This document shows, one piece after another, positions 22,307-30,832 of a stretch of DNA of 64,000 bases. Position 1 is the first letter of the stretch. Each line of letters starts with the position of its first letter. The translations under genes and the position numbers were made by a program. Source of the stretch: Gentiana macrophylla. Taxonomy: Eukaryota > Streptophyta > Magnoliopsida > Gentianales > Gentianaceae. Below the pieces are notes generated by a model. It worked only from the letters and a program-made list of their open reading frames with translations, did no database searches and was not told the DNA's origin. The stretch is taken from assembly GCA_026214975.1 (NCBI GenBank), contig CM047815.1, forward strand, positions 58,659,852-58,723,851. The letters are read 5' to 3'.

Positions 22307-23515
22307 CTAGAACATACCTGGTAAGTCCACAAACTCTTGGAACTCACCGATCATGTCGCTTTCCACTTCCCAAGTTGCCTCCTCGGGTGAATGATTGCTC
22401 CACTGAACTAGCACCAAGGGAACCATCCGCCTCTTAATCGTCTTTTCTTTCCGGTCTAAAATCTTGATAGGTCTTTCGTCAGTAATCAAGATTATCTTGT
22501 AGGATTTCTCGGATCAACCGTAGTTTCAACATCGTTCTTTGTCGACATTTCTTCAACATCGAAACGTGAAATACGTTATGGACTCTCGACATTGATTCTC
22601 GCAATCGAAGCTTATAAGCTAACGCTCCAACTCTTTCCAAGATCTCAAAAGGTCCAACATACCTTGGACTTAGCTTTCCTTTTCGTCCAAAGCGTTTCAC
22701 TCCTTTCATCGGTGAAGCTCGGAGGTAAACTCTATCACCGACTTCAAACTCTAGGGTCTTCTTCTAACATGAGCCCAATTTTTTTACACTGTCTTGAGTT
22801 GCCTTGATTCTTCTTGACCAATCGAACCCTTTCCTTTGCTTGCTCAACCACCCGGCCCCGTGACTCCGCCTCTCCCGACTTCATCCCAAAGCGGTGGCGT
22901 CCGACATCTTCTCCCATACAACGCTTCAAACGGTGGCATGCCTATGCTTGCATGAAAAGCGTTGTTATAGGCAAACTCGCTACCGATAGGTAATCATCCC
23001 ATGATCCGCCTACCTCCAAAACACAAGCTCTTAACATGTCTTCAAGTGTTTGGATGGTCCTCTCGATTGTCCATCCAATGCGAGGATGAAAAGCCGTGCT
23101 CAAATCCAACTTAGTTCCAAAGGCTTCTTGTAAGCTCTTCCAAAACCGATCGACGAACCTCGAATCACGATCCGAAACTATAGAGATAGGAACTCCGTGT
23201 AGCTTCACTATATTATCCAGATATAGTGTCGTCATCTTCTTCAACGGCATGTCAACTTTGTATGGCAAGAAATGGGCAGATTTGGTCAATCTATCCACAA
23301 TTACCCAAATTGCATCATGCCCTCCCTTTGTCCTAGGTAATCCGGTGATGAAATCCATTGTAATCTTATCCCACTTCCATTCAGGGACGTCCAATGGCTT
23401 AAGCATTCCCCTGTGTCTTCTATGTTCTCGCTTTAACCTTCTCGACAAACATCACACTCGCCACAAACTTGGCTATTTCCAACTTCATCGAGGGCCACCA
23501 AAATCTTTCCTTTAA
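22307..23515 (-). pseudogene. Tekay integrase with C-terminal chromodomain
   Basis: Minus-strand core shows ITMDFITGLPRTKGGHDAIW (first Asp), SIVSDRDSRF (second Asp, about 23,170) and WTIERTIQTLEDMLRACV (Glu, about 23,055). The zinc-binding part ([16 protein letters not shown], about 23,460-23,510) is frameshifted. The GPY-like segment KLSPRYVGPFEILERVG is at about 22,620-22,675. The chromodomain (about 22,330-22,460) has PIKILDRKEK and LVQWSNHSPEEATWEVES, the group that in chromoviruses targets integration to modified histones. Shifts near 22,490, 22,710 and 22,935 break the frame. Confidence 0.88.
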
Positions 23516-24272
23516 ATCTCTGTACATTTTAGTAGCACCTGGATGAACCGCAAAAGCAATTCTGTGTGCCTCTTCCATAACTCTTTGTCTTAGGTCGCCG
23601 ACATTAGGTACACACAGACGATCCTGGTACCACAGATTTCCACTCTTATCTAGCACGTAACCAACTGTAGGCTTCTCCCTAGCAACCCGCTTCAAATCAA
23701 CCAAAACCGGATCTTCGTCTTGCTTCTCCCGAATGTCATCCATCAACTCAGATCTTGCTAACAACGGTGCCACAAACTGCCGGTCTTCGATCTGATCAAA
23801 GCTTCTGATTTGCAGCCCATCTAGCCTTTCTGCCACTACCTCAACACTGGAGGCTGCAAACACTTGTTTCCTGCTCAAAGCATCTGCTACTACATTTGCT
23901 TTTCCCGGATGGTACTGAATATCCAAATCGTAATCCTTTACAAATTCTAACCATCTCCTCTGTCTCATATTCAGATTCTCTTGGGTGAAGAAATACTTTA
24001 AACTCTTATGGTCGGTGAAGATCCTTGCTTTAACTCCATACAAGTAGTGCATCCAAGTCTTTAAGGCAAAAACTACCGCTTCCAACTCTAGATCATGTGT
24101 CGGGTAATTCTTCTCATGCACCTTCAACTGCCTAGATGCATAGGCGATCACTTTCCCTCCTTGCATCAACACACAACCTAGACCCCGCCCCGACGATCGG
24201 TATGACATCGTAATTATCAAAGATCTCCGGAACTGCTAACACTGGGGCCGTAGTCAACTTCCTCTTCAGTGT
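23516..24272 (-). pseudogene. Tekay RNase H and integrase linker
   Basis: Minus-strand [20 protein letters not shown] (about 24,135-24,195), [26 protein letters not shown] and ADALSRK (about 23,865) are classical gypsy RNase H blocks. The frame continues through the H2-C2 linker to about 23,420. The start of the domain is frameshifted near 24,220. Confidence 0.88.
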
Positions 24273-25175
24273 CTAAAAAGCTATTTCGCACTCTCTAGTC
24301 CATTCAAACTTCACATTCTTCTGTGTCAGCTTGGTGAGTGGAGTAGCTATCTTCGAAAAGTCTTGTACAAACTTCCGGTAGTAACCAGCCAACCCAAGAA
24401 AACTTCTTACTTCTGAAACGGTGGTAGGTCTAGGCCAATTCTCAACTGCCTCGATCTTCACTGGATCAACTTGAATACCATCTCCAGAAATCACATGACC
24501 CAAGAAACTAACTCGATCCAACCAAAAGTCACACTTTGAAAACTTTGCATATAACTGATTCTTCTTCAAGATCTCCAACACTATCCTTAAGTGTTCCTCG
24601 TGTTCTTTTCCATCCTTTGAGTAGATAAGGATATCGTCTATGAATACAATCACAAACTTATCCAAATACGGCATGAAAACACGTTGCATCAAATCCATAA
24701 ATGCAGATGGGGCATTAGTGAGTCCAAATGGCATGACAAGGAACTCATAATGTCCATATCTCGTACTGAAAGGCGTCTTCGGTATATCTGCCACTTTAAT
24801 CTTCAACTGATGATAGCCGGATCTCAAGTCAATCTTGGAGAACACTTTCTTGCCTTGCAATCTGGTTAAAACAGATCATCTATCCTTGGTAGAGGTACTT
24901 ATTTTTATGGTAAGGTTGTTCGCGCCGTAATCGATACACATCCTCATGCTACCATCTTTCTTCTTCACGAACAAAACAGGGGCTCCCCAAGGCGAGGTAC
25001 TGGGCTGAATTATGTTCCTTTCAAGCATATCTTTAAGTTGAGCTTTTAACTCCTTCAATTCAGCCGGTGCCATCCTATAAGGTGCCTTAGCAACTGGTAC
25101 CGCTCCCGGTAACAACTTGATCTCAAACTCGATTTCCCTATCTGGCATGTTTCCCGGTAGCTCTTCTGGAAACAC
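24273..25175 (-). pseudogene. Tekay reverse transcriptase
   Basis: Blocks read on the minus strand are [40 protein letters not shown] (about 24,940-25,000), [30 protein letters not shown], and the catalytic [10 protein letters not shown] (about 24,620-24,650). The frame breaks near 24,870 between the two halves and at a TAG near 25,174 that separates it from protease. Otherwise it is well preserved. Confidence 0.9.
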
Positions 25176-25690
25176 CTATGGATACTCTCTTACTATAAGA
25201 GTTTCTTCTAACTTTGGCTTCACTTGCTCCACATCCACTGCATACAACAAGTAGCCTTCACAACCCCTTTTGACAAATACGATGGCCTTAGCTCGCCGAG
25301 ATGATCGGATGTCGCTTACTGGCTTGTACACATTCCCTTGATACGCCTTGTCTCGATTTTCCGGTACACTAAAAGTCACTTTCTTCTCCCTACAGTCCAA
25401 GTGAACAAAATTCTCGGATAGCCAATCTATTCCGAGGATTACATCAAAATCCAAGAAGTCCAAAACTGTGAAGTCGCTCTTGCATCGATAAGGTCCAGCT
25501 CGAACTTCCACTTGAGGTATCATCCTAGTCACCTTTGTTACCTTCCCTAACGGTGTAGTTATTTCCAAAGTATTCCTTAAAGGTTCTGAAGGTAAATTCA
25601 ATTTCTTAGCTACCTTGGTTGACACAAAAGTATTTGACGCTCCCGTATCAAACAAAGCCTTGACCACTAGGTTTTCTAACATTATCGTAC
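25176..25690 (-). CDS. Tekay aspartic protease region
   Basis: VKALFDTGASNTFVSTKVAKKLNL (around 25,600-25,665; active site DTGAS) and ILGIDWL (about 25,415-25,435) are the expected retropepsin marks. The frame is open and reaches the acceptor of the candidate intron at 25,691; spliced, it continues from gag as VISG|TIMLEN. It ends at the TAG before RT. Confidence 0.85.
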
Positions 25691-25784
25691 CTAGGATGCA
25701 TATTCGTTTATTTAAATATAGTTACAACATGAATAATCATGCTATAAAATATCTTAACAAAAGAACAAAACAACAACATGGTAC
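25691..25784 (-). other. Candidate 94-bp intron between gag and protease
   Basis: Minus strand: ...ATTTCAG|GTACCATG ... GCATCCTAG|GTACGATAATG. The insert is AT-rich, has GT-AG ends, and splicing it joins VISG to TIMLENLVVKALFDTGAS in frame. Unspliced RNA ends gag about 25 residues later at a TAA inside the insert (near 25,708). Both edges share AGGTAC, so a small insertion with duplicated ends is the alternative. Confidence 0.6.
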
Positions 25785-27276
25785 CTGAAATAACGTCATC
25801 CTCTGGTTCCACAAAACCAGCATCAACTGCAAAAACTCGAACCGGTCGGCTTGGGCCGCTCCTTCCGCTTCCTTGACTCGAACTACCTTTGTTCCCTCTG
25901 TTTGGACACGCTCTAGAAAAGTGTCCTAGCTCTCCACAGACGTAGCAACCAGTACTGTTCTGCCTGCACTCTCCTGAGTGATTTCTGTTGCACTTAGAGC
26001 AAAGCGGTGCACTGCTCGGGGCCTTAGCTGCCGTGGGAGTTGTCGTCTTCTTAACGTTCTGTTGCGGTGCTCCCCTGAAATTTCCTTGACTAGTCCCAAA
26101 GCTTCTCTTGTTCCCAACAACTACTGTAGCCCTCTTTCTAAAGGTCTCGACTTCCAAAGCTTTATTCAGTAGCTCTGCCATATTCTTCGCTGTAAATCCC
26201 AACATGCCTGATTGGATTTCATAAGCCAAGCCGTCCTTGTAAAGAGCCATCTTCCTTTCCTCCACTTTCATCAACTCGGGGTAGAACCGCCCCAATTCGT
26301 TAAACTTATTGGTGTACTGGGTCACCGTGTGTTGAGTACCTTGCTTAAACTTCAAAAACTGACTTGCCTTATCAGCTTGCACCGTAGCCGGGAAGTATTC
26401 GTTGTAAAACATGGCTTTAAAACCTTCCCAGTCCGTTATCTTACCGTTACTGCTTTGAATGGCATCAATCCATGCTTTCGCCGCTCCCAACGTAAAACTA
26501 ATCGCCACCGTGTGCCATTTCCGCCTCGAGGACATGTATATTCCTGCAAGCCTTTTCAAAACCTCTCAACCACTCTTCTGCCTTCATATGTTCCACATTT
26601 CCATAAAAGTTCTCAACCCGATTCCTTCTTAACCTTGTGTACCAATCCACAACTGGTGCTTGCTCAAAGGCCGGTCTAACTGGTGGGTAAACCGGTGGGT
26701 AACCATAAGGTATCTGCTGTGGGTACTGTTGTTGAGGAGGGTAAGCCGGATTCGCTTGAGGTACAGGCTGGTAAGAATAGTATCCCTGAGGGTAAAACTG
26801 GTGAGGCTGCGGAGGGTACTGGGGTTGTTGAAAACCAAAAGGTGGGTGACCAATGCCTTGTTGATGATCAAGGCGTGGTGAAGGTGGTACGGTAGGTTGA
26901 GGAGCATGACCTACAGGAGGAGGGTAAAAGACCTGCTGCTGCTGAGGATACACTGGTGGATAAACACTTGTTGGTGGAGGGTACACGCTAGCCACAGGTG
27001 GTGGTACATAGCCAGCTGGGATATCACTCACCATGGTGAACTGAACCGAACTCCCCACGTGCCATCGCGGAGGTCGTTCCTGATGAGGTCGGGGTGACAA
27101 ACTCTGATGAGACCTCGGTGATGGTGTCGCCGTATGAGGTGGTGGTGATAAACTCTGCCGAGATAGGGTATCGGCCTCACTACACCACCCCCTACAACCG
27201 GTACGGGACTTTCCCCTCGAACTCTGGAAGACTCTGCACCCGCTCCAGTCCTCGTGAACACCATCCTGATGATCAA
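25785..27276 (-). pseudogene. Tekay Gag with CCHC zinc knuckle
   Basis: The N-terminal part (26,650-27,020) is a Pro/Tyr/Gln-rich tail (VYPPPTSVYPPVYPQQQQ). The capsid core follows with FYGNVEHMKAEEWLRGFEKA (about 26,540-26,610), AAKAWIDAI, FNELGRFYPELM and YEIQSGM. The zinc knuckle CYVCGELGHFSRAC is at about 25,910-25,955. A frameshift occurs near 26,520 and another near 27,090; the first ATG is uncertain (MVFTRTG near 27,260 or MVSDIPAGY near 27,035). Confidence 0.85.
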
Positions 27277-27346
27277 GAAAACCAGACGTTACTAAAAGAT
27301 CTAAAGAAGCTTATCTTAAAAGAAAAGGAAGCCTAAAGGACGCTTA

Positions 27347-27358
27347 TCTCTGATACCA
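27347..27358 (-). other. Tekay primer-binding site (initiator tRNA-Met)
   Basis: Minus strand TGGTATCAGAGA lies two bases inside the 5' LTR end (...CGTTACAGT). TGGTATCAGAG is complementary to the 3' end of plant initiator tRNA-Met. Confidence 0.85.
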
Positions 27359-27360
27359 AC

Positions 27361-27784
27361 TGTAACGCCCCGTTCCCAGACACCGAGTCCTTATCCGGAA
27401 ATGAAACGTTCGGCACGTATAAAATAAAAGTAAATTCACTTTATACGTAAGCCTCTACTACGTCGTATCAAACAAAAAGCAAACGGAAGCAAAAACTCGG
27501 GTATAAAATTTCTAAACGTTTAAGAATAGAAAAGGGGAATCTAAAAGCGGAAAATGTAAATTTATTATTGAGAAAGTACGAAAATCCCAAAAGAAAAGTA
27601 CTACACGTCTCGAAAGACCAAAAGTCTACCTCAAAAGTATCAAAAGTAATCCAAATGTAAAAGTAAAGCGGTAATTGATAAGTCTTCAACGAGCGCCGTC
27701 AAACGTCGTCGTCGAACTCCTCCTCGAAAACCTGTTCGTCTTCTCATCCCCAAACACATAGAAAACATGCATTTGAGGTAAGTA
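27361..27784 (-). mobile_element. Tekay 5' LTR, truncated to 424 bp
   Basis: Matches 20,388-20,814 with a 3-bp deletion and about five substitutions. It stops after GAGGTAAGTA, where the left copy continues with CAACGTAC and this one runs into PMD intron sequence (TCAAGGGTTAC). About 1.46 kb of the LTR, including the motif array, is missing. Confidence 0.9.
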
Positions 27785-29014
27785 TCAAGGGTTACCTCTA
27801 GCAATGTCAGGAATCCAGAAACATCAACAATATTGGTCTTAGAAGCCTTCGATAGTTGCCGGTAAAGATTTGCCAGTGTAGCAGCACCCCAAGCCCACTC
27901 ACCAACCTTATCCAGATCCTTTAGAAAATGAAGGTAAGATATGCCTATCTTATCTCCACTGCGGTCTTGAATCAAAGTACATGCAAGCATGTAAAACAAG
28001 TATCCACGCACAGCATGATCCCAGTAATGATGGACGCAGTCTCACCGGTACTGGATTCCTCACCCTCATTACTTCTTACCCCGCATCTACCCGCAAGGTT
28101 GTTCTTCAACCAACTTTTGGACACCAGTAGTCCACCAATATGTCCTAAATCATCTGACACTTGTGCTATACCAATCCCTAACAAGTTGTTCATAAATGAA
28201 ACTGGGTTTTTAACATTTTTCTCAATATCAAAGTTCACGGCCTTTCCTGCAACCGGTAAGCTTGTGATATATCCGACGTCGTCTAGTGTGATCTTCATAT
28301 CACTGAATGGTAAGTGGAAGGTGTTTGTCTCCGGATGCCACCTCTCTACAAAAGCACTGACGATCACATGATTGACTTGGATGTATGAAGAATGTAACAG
28401 GTTGTACAACGGATTAGCTCTCAACCTTTCCTTGAATTCTTCACATTCATCATCAATCTTCCACAAACAAAGAGAAGATGTGTACTGCTTACATTGAATT
28501 ATACCTCAGTCCCGTTGAATAGCACGGTATGAATATAAAGTTAGATATATAAAAAGAATATAAGTCTAAAACAAAACTTATAAAATTATACAACTTAAAA
28601 AAATATCATACCTTTTGCTTAGTCGACAATGCATAACCAACATGCTCTGGCCAATCCTTTCCCAATAGAATATTGGTGTCTACCACCACACCATCGTCGC
28701 TGTCATATTGTAAACACTGAGCTGCGGGTACTTCTGCCTCTATCGGTGCCTTGGATATGATGGCCCTGGCATTGGTAGAGTACCGGATGCCTCTCCAATA
28801 GTGGCTCCTGCTAATGGCCCTGAACTAACAACTGCCTCTATCGGTGCCCCGGGTGTGTTGGCCCTGGCCCTGGTAGTATGGATGCCTCTCCTTTAGTGTC
28901 TCCTGCTAATGGCCCCGAACTAACAATTGCCTCTGCCTCTAGTGTAATCCCAGCATTCAAATATCCAACTACCTCAACTGGCTCTGTCGTAGCCCTGGCA
29001 CTAACACCTCCATC

Positions 29015-29365
29015 TGTCTCAACTGTCACTGAAGAAGCCTGCACTCCCAACTGTGTCTCAACTAACTCAGTGGTGTCCCCGGTGGCCCCGACACTAACAC
29101 CTCCATCCGTCTCAACAGTCACTGAAGGAGCCTGCACTCCCAACTTTGTCTCAACTGACTCAGCAGTGGCCCCGACACTAGAATCTCCAACGGTCTCAAC
29201 TGTAACTGAAGGAGCCTGCACTCCTGCATGTGACTCAAATGACTCACTGTACCCGACACTAGAATCTCCAACGGTCTAAACTATAACTGAAGGAGCCACC
29301 ACTCCTACTTGTGACTCAACTGACTCACTAGTGGCCCCGGCACTATCATCTACAGTGGTCTCAAC
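29015..29365. repeat. 81-93 bp tandem repeats in PMD exon A
   Basis: GTCTCAAC starts at 29,016, 29,109, 29,193, 29,274 and 29,358, giving periods of 93, 84, 81 and 84 bp, all multiples of three. On the minus strand they encode repeats around GVQAPSVTVETDGG. A related partial copy precedes them. Confidence 0.85.
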
Positions 29366-29929
29366 TGCCTCATCTGTCTATCCTGATTGAGCCCCAGTTG
29401 GATCATGCACATTCTTTTGTCATTTTCGAGTTCTTCTATATGGCACACTTGTATGTTCAGAAACATAACTAGGCTGAACATGAGCTTCGGGCGGTGCTTC
29501 CGCACCATGTTGACCCACTGCGGTACCTTCATCGGTCTCTACAAAGTGTACATGCTTACCAGACCTCGTCTTAGTCATAATTACCTACACATGAGACAAG
29601 AAATTAATTGTCATTCAAATGCAGTAATCAATTAACAAAAGAAATCCATAAACCCTGTATAATGTAACATTAACTCTATTTTGATAAACAACATTACATG
29701 CTAGAAACCTCATATAAGAATTCAAAGCTAGATAAACTCATACTTAGGTGTTACTTAGGCACATAACAAACTCATCAATGAGATAAACAAGTTTAAACTC
29801 ATTCAATGCTGGAATAACTCATATACATGTGTTATTTAGGCACATTACAAACTCATCAAATAGACTAATTGAAGGGTAAGAAAGACTGGACACAAACCAT
29901 ACTTAACAACTTTACAGCTATCATTTTAT

Positions 29930-30180
29930 GCACAAACGTCACCCACACTGAAGTTCATCATGCTACAACAACGTCACTGTAACTGACGTCTTTAGCAACG
30001 CCACTGTTGGTGACATTTAAATGAAACGACACAGTGGCTGACGTTTATATTGCTATAGCAACGCCACTAGGGCTGACGTCCTAGAGCAGAACACCTAATA
30101 GGGTACTCATGTATAGACGGCAGCCACACCAACGTTGGAAGTCAACAAGGAACGCTACCTACACTGACGTCCTCGTAAAA
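29930..30180. repeat. Right cluster of AACGTCA...TGACGTT hairpin motifs
   Basis: Copies include AACGTCACTGTAACTGACGTC at about 29,970, AACGCCACTGTTGGTGACATT at about 29,998, AACGCCACTAGGGCTGACGTC at about 30,060, and ACGACACAGTGGCTGACGTT near 30,024. They lie upstream of the PMD start and about 600-850 bp from the right end of the MULE, roughly mirroring the left cluster. Confidence 0.8.
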
Positions 30181-30730
30181 AACCCTATTTTGAATATTAG
30201 GTTTAGACGACAGTACGGACGATGTTGGTTGTATCATACGAGCGACACCATTGGTGGTGTTTCCACAGCAGGTCATCTTCCCCGACCACATAATCGGAAA
30301 AATGGCCGGAAAATGCATATAACGGAAATAAACCACCTTGAAAACACATATCTAACCGGATTTCAACTACCCATTGCATTGAACCAATAATGGACATACC
30401 TTATTGGCTAAAAACCCAGCTATTCTCTTCTTTTTCTTCTCTTCTTCTCTCCTTATCCTCTCATTCTTCTCTTCTTCCTTCCCTATTTGCCTTAAATTTT
30501 TTGTAAAACCTAATAAACTAAATAGGTATGATAGAGGGAAATGATTTCAAATAAAGGGGTGGGAGGGAAAAGGTTTAATAATTGTGTATAAGTAGTTGTT
30601 TTAATTTAATAAAATTAGTTGTTTTGGAGTTTTAATAAGTGTAGGGACTAAAGTGTAGTTGTTTTGTTTTTGATTTTTTTATGTTGTGTATTGAGTAATA
30701 ATTTGGTGCCTAAAAGTAAAAAAATATTCA
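30181..30730. other. MULE right arm, non-coding
   Basis: Contains a pyrimidine-rich stretch (30,420-30,490) and AT-rich DNA up to the terminal repeat. It is probably the promoter side of the PMD gene. No gene is recognised. Confidence 0.45.
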
Positions 30731-30784
30731 TTTAATGGGTACCAAAAGTAATTAGGAGTGTGCCGATAGAACCCCTAAGTTTAT
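30731..30784. repeat. MULE right terminal inverted repeat and target duplication
   Basis: The terminal repeat ends at 30,775 (...CGATAGAACCCC), followed by TAAGTTTAT (30,776-30,784), which matches the left TAAGTTTAG at eight of nine positions. Confidence 0.85.
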
Positions 30785-30832
30785 TTTGATGCAATAGGTA
30801 ACCTACTAATATGATTAGTACACAAATATCTA

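Larger units (their letters stand above)
20388..27784 (-). mobile_element. Ty3/gypsy chromovirus, Tekay lineage, nested in PMD intron
   Basis: Complete internal region with gag, protease, RT, RNase H, integrase and a C-terminal chromodomain, PBS for initiator tRNA-Met and a polypurine tract. The 3' LTR (left) is 1,887 bp and starts TGTAATATTCCG (minus strand), ending GGGGCGTTACA. The 5' LTR (right) keeps only the last 424 bp. The shared parts differ at only a few positions and one 3-bp indel, so the insertion is recent. The outer 5' LTR edge and target duplication are missing. The flanks (11 and 64 bp) make up one small PMD intron. Confidence 0.92.
20089..29577 (-). pseudogene. Plant mobile domain (PMD) gene of the MULE, split by a Tekay element in an intron
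   Basis: Model on the minus strand: exon A 29,577-28,612 (ATG, MTKTRSGKHVHFVETD), exon B 28,484-27,796, exon C 20,322-20,089. Intron 1 (28,611-28,485) has GTATGA...GCAG; intron 2 begins GTAACC and ends ACATATAG. All joins keep the frame (KQK|YTSSL and LLE|DESSK). Exon B holds the PMD signature NTFHLPFSDMKITLDDVGYI (about 28,270-28,330). Exon C ends with a Lys-rich tail (CAKTTKKK). Exon A is low-complexity with tandem 27-31 residue repeats and has stops near 29,432 and 29,385. Only the first half of a usual PMD is present. PMD proteins act in nuclear silencing and transcription in plants and are also known from MULEs and gypsy elements. Confidence 0.8.
14820..30775 (+). mobile_element. Mutator-like element (MULE) with transposase-OTU and PMD genes
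   Basis: Bounded by imperfect terminal inverted repeats and by TAAGTTTAG/TAAGTTTAT at the two sides, a 9-bp duplication with one mismatch as expected for Mutator elements. Total length is 15,956 bp, or about 8.56 kb after subtracting the nested Tekay element at 20,388-27,784. Plus strand: multi-exon transposase with SWIM finger fused to an OTU domain. Minus strand: plant mobile domain gene. The two genes converge tail-to-tail. Three clusters of AACGTCA/TGACGTT hairpin motifs lie near the left end, between the genes and near the right end. Coding stops show the copy is not autonomous now. Confidence 0.88.

Noticed and set aside
22053..22310. Open frame with Ile-Tyr repeats
   Set aside because: Produced by the AT microsatellite in the Tekay LTR.
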